Position numbers and translations under genes: made by a program. The notes beneath the pieces are model-generated. The model worked only from the letters and a program-made list of their open reading frames with translations. It had not been told where the DNA came from and ran no database searches. Positions 18,955 to 27,768 of a stretch of DNA of 64,000 nt are shown piece after piece (position 1 is the first letter of the stretch; each line of letters starts with the position of its first letter). The stretch comes from Paenochrobactrum glaciei. GTDB taxonomy: Bacteria; Pseudomonadota; Alphaproteobacteria; Rhizobiales; Rhizobiaceae. The DNA is taken from positions 67,919 through 131,918 of the forward strand of contig NZ_BAAADE010000007.1 in assembly GCF_039522165.1 (NCBI RefSeq). The letters are read 5' to 3'.

Positions 18955-20094
18955 ATGATCAATTACAAGTCATTATTAGCGAGTGCCTGCCTCGCCTTCT
19001 CACTCAACGGCACTGCTGTGGTCAGTGCACAGACACCACAACAGCAAGAAGCCAATTTCGAGCGCTACGGGCCGTTTTTCTTTTTTCCAGATAAGCCTGA
19101 GCTTCTCATTTATACCGGTCAGGTGGGCGCAAATGACCTGCTCAATCTTAAAAAAGCATTGCGCGAGAACCCTGCTGTCAACACGCTTATTTTGAGCAAC
19201 AATCCAGGTGGTCTGGTTCATATCGGGCTGGTTATCGCGGAAGAAGTCTATGAGCGGGGCATGAATACTTATATTCCGCCGGATTCATATTGCGCTTCAG
19301 CCTGCTCCTTTGTGTTCTTTGCAGGCAAAAACCGTGTTGCCGATGGCCGTCTTGGCGTTCACCAGATTTCCGCACCGGAACTCAGTGGAGAACAAGCGCA
19401 ATTTGGCGTATCGGATATTGTGGCGACTTTGCCAAAATATGGCGTATCAGCCGATGTGCTGGGCATTATGTTCAGCACACCAGCCAAGGATATGTATTAT
19501 TTCAGCCCGCAGGAAGTGGTGAAATACGGTATCAATCGCACCGGTGAAACCCAAGTTGCCTCAGTGCAACCGGTTCAGCCCAATAGCGGCAATGTTACTA
19601 CACCAAGTCATGTTAGTCCGGCTCAGGCACCGCAACAAGCCGCCCGCCCGAGTGATGCCAATGCCAATCCTCAGCAACAGCACAATGCGCCAAGCGCCAT
19701 GCCGGCAATGAATGATGAGGATAAGGCCATGAATGTTGCCGCCCTCATGATCCAGACTGGCAGTGCCAATAATGATGATGCGATGGCATTCGTGAATGAA
19801 TATTACGCCGATACTGTCGATTACTTCAAAAAACGGCGCCCCAAAGCAGAAATTTTGCAGGATAAAAACAGCTATTTCAGCCGCTGGCCGGTCAGACGTT
19901 TTGTCGTTGATGAAAGCTCGCTGAAAGCCAAATGTGAAAATGGCCTTTGTGCAGTCTACGGTCTTTATGATTACACAGTGTCCAGTCCTGACCGCAACAA
20001 GCAATCCAGCGGGACCTCGAATTTCACTTATGTACTGGACCTACAAGACAACTACCGCATTGTCCATGAAGATAGCGAAGTAGTTAAGCGTTAA
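18955..20094 (+). CDS. Exported ClpP/crotonase-fold protein (probable periplasmic serine hydrolase)
   Basis: 379 residues from MINYKSLLAS. A signal peptide ends near VVSAQ. Residues about 50-175 match the ClpP fold: TLILSNNPGGLVHIGLVIA, then CASACSFVFFAG with candidate nucleophile S115 and GRLGVHQIS with candidate H136, equivalent to the ASMG and IHQP motifs of ClpP. A Gln/Pro/Ala-rich linker follows, then a domain of about 120 residues at the C-terminus (DEDKAMNVAALMI...IVHEDSEVVKR). There is no ClpX-type partner and export is predicted, so it is not cytosolic ClpP. It is third in the DUF4153 unit. Confidence 0.8.
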   Translation: MINYKSLLASACLAFSLNGTAVVSAQTPQQQEANFERYGPFFFFPDKPELLIYTGQVGANDLLNLKKALRENPAVNTLILSNNPGGLVHIGLVIAEEVYERGMNTYIPPDSYCASACSFVFFAGKNRVADGRLGVHQISAPELSGEQAQFGVSDIVATLPKYGVSADVLGIMFSTPAKDMYYFSPQEVVKYGINRTGETQVASVQPVQPNSGNVTTPSHVSPAQAPQQAARPSDANANPQQQHNAPSAMPAMNDEDKAMNVAALMIQTGSANNDDAMAFVNEYYADTVDYFKKRRPKAEILQDKNSYFSRWPVRRFVVDESSLKAKCENGLCAVYGLYDYTVSSPDRNKQSSGTSNFTYVLDLQDNYRIVHEDSEVVKR

Positions 20095-20112
20095 GGCTCT
20101 CCGCCATATTCT

Positions 20113-20151
20113 GATGTGCCAGAAAGTAGACTATCTGCCTTCTGGCACATC
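20113..20151 (+). terminator. Terminator-like hairpin after the DUF4153 operon
   Basis: Perfect 12-bp arms GATGTGCCAGAA and TTCTGGCACATC enclose 15 bases, 19 bases past the stop of the ClpP-fold gene. No T-run follows, so termination is likely but not certain. Confidence 0.6.
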
Positions 20152-20159
20152 CGCATCAG

Positions 20160-20930
20160 AGCAAATGACCATACGCCACTTATTTAAGACACCGACACTG
20201 ACCACCTCATGGAATTCAAGTTTTGGCAAGACCAGACCAAAATCATCCGCAATTTGTTACAATCCAAGCGTGATATCCTGATAGGCAAACGCAAAATCTT
20301 CTATTTTCAGCCATAAACGCAGCGAACAATCGCAATATTGCAACGCCCGATAATCAAGTATGGATGGTCGAAAAATTGAGCGAACTGGCAGCGGACTTCC
20401 AGGAAGTCGCTGGACCGAACTACTGGTTAGCCAAGCTTTACCGAGCCCTGTCGGAAAACGAAGACTTCTGCTACGGTGGTTTCGATGGCATCAAAGTCGA
20501 GAAGATAGTTGTCCCCCCCTAGTTTGATCAACTGACAAATAGCTTAAGCCACTCATGTTCAAGGTAACAATGGCCACACCTTTGGAGGGCTTGCGGCCAT
20601 AGCTTTCCGCGGTATCGTTGAAACTGAACTTCAAAGAAAAGCCCTTGGCGTCCGCTTCTCCGGCCTGACGAATGAAAGCGGACACTCTGTAAACCACTCC
20701 TTCTCAGACGTTGAATGCATGATAAGCGGAACGACCGCTATGGAATGCGTGTGGATGCTACGCTAACGTCCGGAATAGGCGCGATTACGGTCCGGCAGCT
20801 GCCGTCCGCAAAGCTGCCGTTCGATTATCATGAACGCTCAATAAAGATCGAGTGCGAGACAAATGTCTATATATCGCGATGGTTCATACTTTTTTGGATT
20901 GCCCCTGCTCCCACATCACGGTCATTAATT
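20160..20930. other. Degenerate intergenic stretch with possible gene fragments
   Basis: Only broken frames are seen. A 52-codon plus-strand frame at 20364-20522 (MVEKLSELAADFQEVAG... ending KIVVPP) has plausible protein-like composition and extends upstream without a start, as a gene fragment would. I do not recognise it. The rest shows no strong coding signal. It leads straight into repeat copy C. Confidence 0.4.
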
Positions 20931-21127
20931 ATTGTATGTGGTTGCGTGGTTCGTCACCCCCGATTTGAACCTGTTTTAGCTAAGACATTGATATGCCTAT
21001 AGAATGATTTTTTGATGCGTTTTGGGGGATTTAGGGCAACAAAAAACCCTCAGTCAATATATTGAATAGATTGAGGGTTTTGGGTTCTATTTGGTTGCGG
21101 GGGCGCGCAACCACCGATACCGACATT
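20931..21127. repeat. Dispersed repeat copy C (full)
   Basis: Same layout as copy B: left motif TGGTTGCGTGGTTCG with CCCCCGATTTGAACC, a spacer, a hairpin with different arms (AAAACCCTCA and TGAGGGTTTT), then TTTGGTTGCGGGGGCGCGC and ACCACCGATACCGACAT. The hairpin differs from copy B in both arms while pairing is kept. It lies 120 bases beyond the last gene of the second iron cluster and may terminate it. Confidence 0.75.
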
Positions 21128-21247
21128 CATTGACAATCCTGATTTAAAGTTTTGTTCTAGAACTAAAATCAAAGACTCCGATTTTGCATTAATAGCAAAA
21201 AATCAATCATCTACAGTATCGCTTAGAAAGCACATTAGAATGGTTAC

Positions 21248-22984
21248 CTAAGCGCGCCACGGATAATCTTGTGCAAGATGCAGACGGCGATAACGTCCGT
21301 CCTGTTTTGCCAATAATTCTGCGTGCGAACCCGCTTCAGCAATAGAACCATCTTCCACCACAAAAATGCGATCCGCATTGACGAGCGTCGCAAGTCGGTG
21401 TGCAATAATCAATGTAGTCCGCCCCTCTGCCAATTCAGCAAGAGATTGCTGGATGGCACGCTCAGTCTCCGTGTCCAGTGCCGATGTCGCTTCATCAAGA
21501 ATGAGGATCGGTGGATTTTTTAAAAAGATACGGGCAATAGCCAAGCGTTGTTTCTGTCCGCCTGAAAGTTTAACGCCACGTTCGCCGATGACCGTGTCAA
21601 GACCAGCCGGAAGTGCTGCAATCACATCATCCAACCGTGCGCGCTGTGCAGCTTCGATAATCTCCGCTTCGGTTGCATTAAGCCGACCATATGCAATATT
21701 CTCACGAATAGTGCCCGCGAATAAAAAAACATCCTGTTGAACGATGCCTATGTTTTTACGCAATGATTGCAACGTCATATCCCGGATGTCGATATCATCT
21801 ACTTTGATCGTACCCCCAAGCACCTCGTAGAAACGCGGCAGCAGTGAACAAATTGTCGTCTTACCAGCGCCCGACGAACCGACAAAGGCAACTGTCTCGC
21901 CTGGATAAATCGAAAAACTCAAACTCTCGAAGACAGATTTATTCACCGAATAACCGAAGCAGACATGGCTATATTCAATGCGCCCTCTCAATCGATCAAC
22001 GTTAATGGCTGTGTCCCGATCTGAAATATCTGCTCTTGTGTCCAGAAATGCCAAATAACGCTGAAATCCTGCAATACCGCGTGGATAGGTCTCAATGATT
22101 GAATTGATTTTGTCTATTGGCCTGAAAAAGACTCCCACCAAAAGTAAAAAACCGACAAAACCGCCTGACGTTAATTCACCCTGCACAACATACCATGCGC
22201 CAATCAGCATGACGACGACCTGAACAAATCGCATCGAAAGATAGGACAGCGACATGGATGCGGCTATCACTCTGTAGGCTTCAAGTTTGGTAAGCAGATA
22301 GTTACGGTTATTTTCGGCAAACAAAGCTCGCTCATGAGCCTCATTGGTAAAGGCCTGCACAACACGAATACCGCCAATATTTTCCTCTATGCGCGCGTTG
22401 AATTCCCCGATCCGACTATAAAGCGCATGCGAATTGGCCGTCATCCGTTTACCGTAGATCGTGGTCATTATAGCAATGGCCGGAACGATGGTCGCAGTGA
22501 TCAGTGCCAATGGCTGGTGCACCCACATCATCAGCAAGAAGGCGCCGATCAAAGTCATTAATGCTATGAATAAATCTTCAGGGCCATGATGAGCCACCTC
22601 GCCAATTTCTTCCAGATCTTTGGTCAGTCGCGCAACGAGGTGGCCTGTCTTCTGATTGTCAAAAAACCCGAAGGAAAGTTTTTGCAAATGATCAAAGGCT
22701 TTGCGACGCATTTCAGTTTCAATTTTGAGCCCTAGCATGTGTCCCCAATAGGTTACGATCACTTGGAGCCCGGAATTGATGAGATAGATAAGGAACAGAC
22801 CGAATGTGGCAAGCGCAATCATGCCGGTCTGATTTGTCGGCAAAAGGCGATCAATAAATAACGTCACGGCAATTGGAAAAGCGAGTTCCAAAAGCCCTGC
22901 CACAACCGCCGATGCAAAATCGAGCACGAATAAAAAACGATGTGGATTATAGTAAATCGCAAAGCGTTTCAGGTCATCAAGCAC
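21248..22984 (-). CDS. ABC exporter, fused membrane and ATPase domains
   Basis: 578 residues with six spans in the first 310 (MsbA/lipid-and-drug exporter fold) and a nucleotide-binding domain: Walker A GSSGAGKTT, signature LSGGQKQRLAIARI, Walker B ILILDEATSALD, H-loop IIAHRLATL. The start is GTG 22984, overlapping the FepC-like stop by eight bases, so it is the last gene of the second iron cluster. A half-transporter translated together with a siderophore importer suggests export of a siderophore or recycling of the emptied ligand. Lipid or drug export is the alternative. No equivalent exists in the first cluster. Confidence 0.9.
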   Translation of the reverse strand: MLDDLKRFAIYYNPHRFLFVLDFASAVVAGLLELAFPIAVTLFIDRLLPTNQTGMIALATFGLFLIYLINSGLQVIVTYWGHMLGLKIETEMRRKAFDHLQKLSFGFFDNQKTGHLVARLTKDLEEIGEVAHHGPEDLFIALMTLIGAFLLMMWVHQPLALITATIVPAIAIMTTIYGKRMTANSHALYSRIGEFNARIEENIGGIRVVQAFTNEAHERALFAENNRNYLLTKLEAYRVIAASMSLSYLSMRFVQVVVMLIGAWYVVQGELTSGGFVGFLLLVGVFFRPIDKINSIIETYPRGIAGFQRYLAFLDTRADISDRDTAINVDRLRGRIEYSHVCFGYSVNKSVFESLSFSIYPGETVAFVGSSGAGKTTICSLLPRFYEVLGGTIKVDDIDIRDMTLQSLRKNIGIVQQDVFLFAGTIRENIAYGRLNATEAEIIEAAQRARLDDVIAALPAGLDTVIGERGVKLSGGQKQRLAIARIFLKNPPILILDEATSALDTETERAIQQSLAELAEGRTTLIIAHRLATLVNADRIFVVEDGSIAEAGSHAELLAKQDGRYRRLHLAQDYPWRA

Positions 22985-23831
22985 GATATAGCTCCGTTTT
23001 TAAGCGGCAGAATTTCTCAACAGCATCAGGCTTATGCCGCCCTTTTGGCACGATAAGCGGCGTATGGGAAACTGGATCAGGAATAATAATGGATGACAGG
23101 CCAAAGACCTGCTCAACCAGCTCCGACGTTACGATCTCTGACGGTCTGCCCTTTGCAACAATTGCCCCGTCTTTCATCGCAATCAAATGCGAGGCATAGC
23201 GACAAGCTTGATTGAGGTCATGCAGTACAGCAACAATAGTGCGTCCCTCATTATTGAGATCAGCCAATAAATCCATGAGTTCAATCTGATGTGCAATATC
23301 AAGGAAGGTGGTCGGTTCGTCTAACAATAAAATCGGTGTGTCTTGTGCCAGCACCATGGCAATCCAGACACGCTGACGCTGGCCACCGGAAAGATCCGCA
23401 ACCAGACGACCTGACAGATCTGCAATACTCGTTGCCTCCATCGCCATGATAACGGCGTCTTCATCCGCCTTTGACCATTGCCTGAAGAAAGATTGATGCG
23501 GATAGCGACCACGTGCCACCAGATCAGCAACACTGATGCCTTCCGGCGCAATCGAACTTTGTGGCAGCAGGCCAAGACAACGCGCCACCTCTTTGGCTGT
23601 GCGATCCTTTATATTTTTACCATCCAGCATTACATTTCCGGCACACGCAAACAGCAGCCTCGAAAGTGCGCGCAAAAGTGTAGACTTGCCACAGGCATTC
23701 GGCCCCACGATCACAGTGAAAGAGCCATCTGGTATAGAGACCGATAGATTTTGAGAAATTATGCGCTCTTCATAGCTCAATGACACATTATCGGCGTGAA
23801 GGCGGCCAGTCTCGAATTTCGAATTGGTCAT
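22977..23831 (-). CDS. Fe3+-siderophore ABC transporter ATP-binding protein (FepC/FecE type)
   Basis: 284 residues from ATG 23831 (MTNSKFETGR), overlapping the permease stop as ATGA. Walker A GPNACGKST, signature LSGGQRQRVWIAMVLAQ, Walker B ILLLDEPTTFLD and VLHDLNQACRYASHLIAMKDGA are almost the same as in the ATPase at 4743-5534, while the N- and C-termini differ. It drives import through the two permeases encoded upstream. The C-terminal tail of about 20 residues after LIVPKG is longer than in the paralogue. Confidence 0.95.
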   Translation of the reverse strand: MTNSKFETGRLHADNVSLSYEERIISQNLSVSIPDGSFTVIVGPNACGKSTLLRALSRLLFACAGNVMLDGKNIKDRTAKEVARCLGLLPQSSIAPEGISVADLVARGRYPHQSFFRQWSKADEDAVIMAMEATSIADLSGRLVADLSGGQRQRVWIAMVLAQDTPILLLDEPTTFLDIAHQIELMDLLADLNNEGRTIVAVLHDLNQACRYASHLIAMKDGAIVAKGRPSEIVTSELVEQVFGLSSIIIPDPVSHTPLIVPKGRHKPDAVEKFCRLKTELYRA

Positions 23832-24889
23832 TTGCGCCCCTCCCGTATCAATAGCCAAACAAAATAAAGCCCGCCAATACTCACCGTCATAACACCAACT
23901 GGGAGTTGGGAGCGAAAGGCGTGCTGCGCTGCCCAATCCGCAGCCAGCAGCAAAAGCCCTCCCATCAAGGCTGATGGTACGAGCGCCACTCCAGCTGAGC
24001 GGTTCAGGCGTCTTGCAATCTGTGGGGCTGCAAGCGCAATGAAAGAAATCGGACCCGCTGCGGCTGTGACGATGGCTGTCAGCGCCACACCAAGCACCAT
24101 CAACGCAACTCGCGCTCTGTTGGCATTGACCCCTGAAGCACGGGCGACATCATCGCCTATTTCAAGTTGCGCCATAGTGCGCGAGAGAAAGATGACCAAT
24201 GGAGTAACAACGGATAGCGCGATAAAAACCGGTACAAGCTGCTCAAAACCGAGACCATTGAGTGAACCAGCGCCCCATATCGCCGCATTCATCGCTATTT
24301 GCAGTTCTGCCTCGCGGATCATCCATATATTGAAAGCGGACAACATAGCGGCAACACCAATGCCAACAATAATGAGCCGGAAACCTTGCACACCGTGCCG
24401 ATAGGCCAACAGATAGACCGCTATTGCAGTAAGAATACCGCCAATAAGTGCACCAATTGCGGTCTCATAATAACCACCGGAAAAAAGTAGCATGACCACC
24501 AGAGCACCAGTGTAAGATCCTGCAGAGAAACCGATAATATCAGGCGATCCGAGAGGATTACGGGTTAAACTCTGAAAAATAGCACCGCTCATTGCAAGTG
24601 CAGCGCCCAGCAAAAAAGCCAGAGCAATGCGGGGAAGACGCCATTCCATGACAATCATCCGCACCTGAGCGTCACCATCCCCTGTGAACGCGCGTAATAT
24701 ATCAGTCAGCGTGATCGGATATTTACCACTCAGCAGCGAAAAAACAGTAACGCAAACCGACAGAACCAGAAGCGCGAGACAAATAAATAATGAGCGCGTA
24801 TCCAGCCGAACCGATAAATGCCCGCCAAAGCTGCGCACACTATGCACAGAACGACCAAAATTAATACGAGAAGACTGAGTGCCACTCAT
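23828..24889 (-). CDS. FecCD-family iron-siderophore permease
   Basis: 353 residues, about nine spans, with RLPRIALAFLLGAALAMSG and LTRNPLGSPDIIGFSAGSYTGALV shared with the permease at 5531-6583. It is coupled by ATGA overlaps on both sides. It should form the channel with the product of 24886-25926. Confidence 0.94.
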   Translation of the reverse strand: MSGTQSSRINFGRSVHSVRSFGGHLSVRLDTRSLFICLALLVLSVCVTVFSLLSGKYPITLTDILRAFTGDGDAQVRMIVMEWRLPRIALAFLLGAALAMSGAIFQSLTRNPLGSPDIIGFSAGSYTGALVVMLLFSGGYYETAIGALIGGILTAIAVYLLAYRHGVQGFRLIIVGIGVAAMLSAFNIWMIREAELQIAMNAAIWGAGSLNGLGFEQLVPVFIALSVVTPLVIFLSRTMAQLEIGDDVARASGVNANRARVALMVLGVALTAIVTAAAGPISFIALAAPQIARRLNRSAGVALVPSALMGGLLLLAADWAAQHAFRSQLPVGVMTVSIGGLYFVWLLIREGRK

Positions 24890-25926
24890 AGGCCGCTCGC
24901 TTGTCTGCGCCGCGCCAACAGGATTAAAACTGGCGCACCAATAAAAGCCGTGACAATGCCGGTTTCAAGCTCACTTGGATGGAGAAGGAGACGTCCCACT
25001 ATGTCCGCTGATAACACCAAAACCGGAGAATAAAGCATCGTCAGAGGAATAATCCGCCGTTGATCGGGGCCGGTAAACCATCGCACCACATGCGGCACCA
25101 TCAGGCCGATAAAACCAATAGGGCCACAAGCAGCCGTACCTGCACCTGCAAGCAATGTCACCGCAATCAGTGTCAGTATTCGTGCGCGCAGAATATTGGC
25201 TCCGAGCGAATGAGCCAGATCGTCCCCAAGCGCCACGGCATTCAGAGATCTTGCAGCGATAAGCGCAATTACCAAGCCGATCCCGATAAATGGAGCAACG
25301 GTTACAACCACGCCCATATCACGTCCAGCAATGGAACCGATTGACCAAAAACGCATGGCATTAAATGTTTGCGGATCAAGTAATGTGATTAAAGAACCGA
25401 TGCCGCCAAGAACCGCTGATAAAGCAACACCAGCCAATACCAACCGCACGGGTGTCGCCCCATCACGACCGCTCGTACCCAAGGCATAAACAACAAGTGT
25501 AACGACAATTGCACCTAAAAAGGCAAACCAGAGATATGCACCGATGGAATGAAAACCAAGCACGCCAACTGCCAGCGTCACAGCGAATGCTGCCCCTGCA
25601 TTGACACCTAATATTCCCGGGTCTGCGAGCGGGTTGCGGGTTGCAGCCTGTATCAATGCACCAGACACGCCAAAGGCAGCCCCGCAGAGGATACCAAGCA
25701 GGGTTCGCGGCAAGCGATATTCCACCAGCACAATATGATCAAACGACCACGGGTCGGGTGCGATTAAAGCCTGAAACATCCTTTCAGGTGAAATCAGTCT
25801 GGCACCCACAAGAAGGCTGATGACTGATATACAAGCAAGCAAAACAACACCGCACAAAAGAACGGAAGTGGCCTGACGTCCGGTGGTGGATGGCACGATA
25901 TCAGACCTTATGAAGTCCCGCCTCAT
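24886..25926 (-). CDS. FecCD-family iron-siderophore permease
   Basis: 346 residues, with RLPRTLLGILCGAAFGVSG and ATRNPLADPGILGVNAGAAF, closely matching 6580-7656. The N-terminal cytoplasmic segment is short. The ATG overlaps the stop of the siderophore-interacting protein gene. Confidence 0.94.
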   Translation of the reverse strand: MRRDFIRSDIVPSTTGRQATSVLLCGVVLLACISVISLLVGARLISPERMFQALIAPDPWSFDHIVLVEYRLPRTLLGILCGAAFGVSGALIQAATRNPLADPGILGVNAGAAFAVTLAVGVLGFHSIGAYLWFAFLGAIVVTLVVYALGTSGRDGATPVRLVLAGVALSAVLGGIGSLITLLDPQTFNAMRFWSIGSIAGRDMGVVVTVAPFIGIGLVIALIAARSLNAVALGDDLAHSLGANILRARILTLIAVTLLAGAGTAACGPIGFIGLMVPHVVRWFTGPDQRRIIPLTMLYSPVLVLSADIVGRLLLHPSELETGIVTAFIGAPVLILLARRRQASGL

Positions 25927-26756
25927 CCGCGCGACTGGCCTTCAATCCAATAGCCGATAGCCTCAATGCAGTTTTTGTCGAAGCCAAGCGTATCGCGAAA
26001 ATGCTTACGGCTTTGCGACACCATTTTTGCTTCACCAGCGATATAAATATAACCATTGCCCTCTGGCAGTGCTGTAATACCGGCCGCGATAGCCGCAAGT
26101 CTTGAATGCTCCGTCCCGCCCGTTCTTTTTGTATGGGTAATGTGCCAAGTCAGATCAAGTTCCGCCTGCGTTTTCAAAGACTGCCGATCTTCTTCCAACG
26201 GTATTTCAACATGAACATACGCAGCAAAGTCGGATGGTAATTCTTCCATCACCCTAGCAACAGCTGGCAAACCAGTAATATCTGTTACCATCAGCAACCA
26301 ATCTGTTTGCTTTGGCATGCGAAAACGACCACCGGGATTGCAAACACCAATGCGATCGCCGATGCGTGCTGATCTTGCCCATTCGGTGGCAAGCCCGCTA
26401 TCATGAGCAACAATATCAATTGTCATTTCATAACGAAAACCATCCCAGTGACGCACAGTGTAGGGACGATCCGGACATGGCTCAGCTCCATCCGGCCATC
26501 TCCATTTGCCGTTCTCATCACGAACTTGCAAAGTCAAAGGCGTATCAGCATTTGGCTGAAAACTCAGCCTCACCCACTCATCAGGGCAGCCGCTGGAAAT
26601 AAAACGTTCCCCGTCTTCAACCTTGAAAATGAACCTTGTCATCGAGGGTGTTATTTCTTCAAAAGAAACGACATCCGCCCAGAAGCAATCATAGACATAG
26701 GGTATGGGATCAGACACGGTGTCTGTCTTTTTTTGAACCGCAACACGACCACTCAA
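25923..26756 (-). CDS. Siderophore-interacting protein (ferric-siderophore reductase)
   Basis: 277 residues, about 40 longer than the paralogue at 7653-8369, mostly because of a longer N-terminus and an insertion before the flavin motif RPYTVRHW. The C-terminal half holds MVTDITGLPAVARVMEELP and GYWIEGQSRG. The start is a TTG at 26756 with GAAGGA eight bases upstream; no ATG lies in a better place. It should reduce the imported ferric siderophore in the cytoplasm. Confidence 0.88.
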   Translation of the reverse strand: MSGRVAVQKKTDTVSDPIPYVYDCFWADVVSFEEITPSMTRFIFKVEDGERFISSGCPDEWVRLSFQPNADTPLTLQVRDENGKWRWPDGAEPCPDRPYTVRHWDGFRYEMTIDIVAHDSGLATEWARSARIGDRIGVCNPGGRFRMPKQTDWLLMVTDITGLPAVARVMEELPSDFAAYVHVEIPLEEDRQSLKTQAELDLTWHITHTKRTGGTEHSRLAAIAAGITALPEGNGYIYIAGEAKMVSQSRKHFRDTLGFDKNCIEAIGYWIEGQSRG

Positions 26757-26760
26757 TCAT

Positions 26761-27717
26761 CTAATCCTTCTTTAATCTTGCGGCATCCGCCAGCCGCCTT
26801 GCAAAACTTTGAAAACCATAAGGTATTGATAAAACACTCAGCGCAGACGTGGCCCAAAGCTCAACCGGACTTTCCAGCGCCACATAAGATCCACGTCTTA
26901 CTGAGCCCAGTGCCTGAAAAAGCGACTGCGCTTCCAGCGCCGCACGCGCATCATCTGCAAACCAAAGAATGAGAATATCCGCGTCGACGCTGTCGATTGT
27001 CTCAAGGCTTACAGACGTTGAAAACTCATGAGGATATTGTTTGCCAAGGGCTTCCACTCCGGCTGAAAGTTTCAGTCCCATCAGCCGCAAGGCCTCCACA
27101 CGGGGATCAGAGGGCAAATAAACGACAAGATTGCCGGAACCGGAGAAATATGTGCCGAACGTAAATGTCTTGCCCCACAATTCAGGATAAGACTTTCCAA
27201 GCTTCACAAGAAAATCATCCGCCCCTTCAACAAGCTTTTCTGCTTTATCAGATTTGCCGAGTGCTTCGCCGGTGATCGTCATCTGCTCACGCCAATCAGC
27301 GCGCCATGGCCCGGAACGATATGCGACCGTTGGTGCAATCGACGAAAGGCGCTTATAGGACATCTGATTGAGGCCGGAATAAACACCGAGAATGAGATCC
27401 GGCTTGAGCGCAGCGATGACCTCATAATCAATGCCGAAATTAAGAAGAACTGGTGTGCTCTTCAGTTTTTCTTCATTCCACGGAAATATCCCGCTTGGGA
27501 AAGCGCCGTAACGAGGCATTGCCAACGGTGTCACACCAAGGGCTAACAGGGAATCCTCTCCGCTCCATCCCAGAGTGACAATGCGCTCGGGCGGAGCTTC
27601 AATTACAGTTGACCCCAGGCCATGTTTCACCACGAGCGGAAAACTGGCGTCTGCCCAAGCAGCGCCATAACTTCCATATCCCAGAAGAGCCAGATATGTG
27701 AGTAAGATAAGCTTCAT
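26761..27717 (-). CDS. Fe3+-siderophore periplasmic binding protein
   Basis: 318 residues with a Sec signal (MKLILLTYLALLGYGSYGAAWA). The mature protein shows the class III pattern PPERIVTLGWSGEDSLLALG, LKPDLILGVYSG and VDADILILWF. It has the same role as 8366-9382 but no twin-arginine motif, so the two paralogues may use different export routes. The stop is four bases from the reductase start. Confidence 0.9.
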   Translation of the reverse strand: MKLILLTYLALLGYGSYGAAWADASFPLVVKHGLGSTVIEAPPERIVTLGWSGEDSLLALGVTPLAMPRYGAFPSGIFPWNEEKLKSTPVLLNFGIDYEVIAALKPDLILGVYSGLNQMSYKRLSSIAPTVAYRSGPWRADWREQMTITGEALGKSDKAEKLVEGADDFLVKLGKSYPELWGKTFTFGTYFSGSGNLVVYLPSDPRVEALRLMGLKLSAGVEALGKQYPHEFSTSVSLETIDSVDADILILWFADDARAALEAQSLFQALGSVRRGSYVALESPVELWATSALSVLSIPYGFQSFARRLADAARLKKD

Positions 27718-27768
27718 AATGCCAACGTCATCTGAAGCCTGATGCAGCCTGCTGCATCAGGCAACAAG

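Noticed and set aside
20491..20697. 68-codon minus-strand frame in the intergenic region
   Set aside because: No start signal or family resemblance; it overlaps the better fragment on the other strand.
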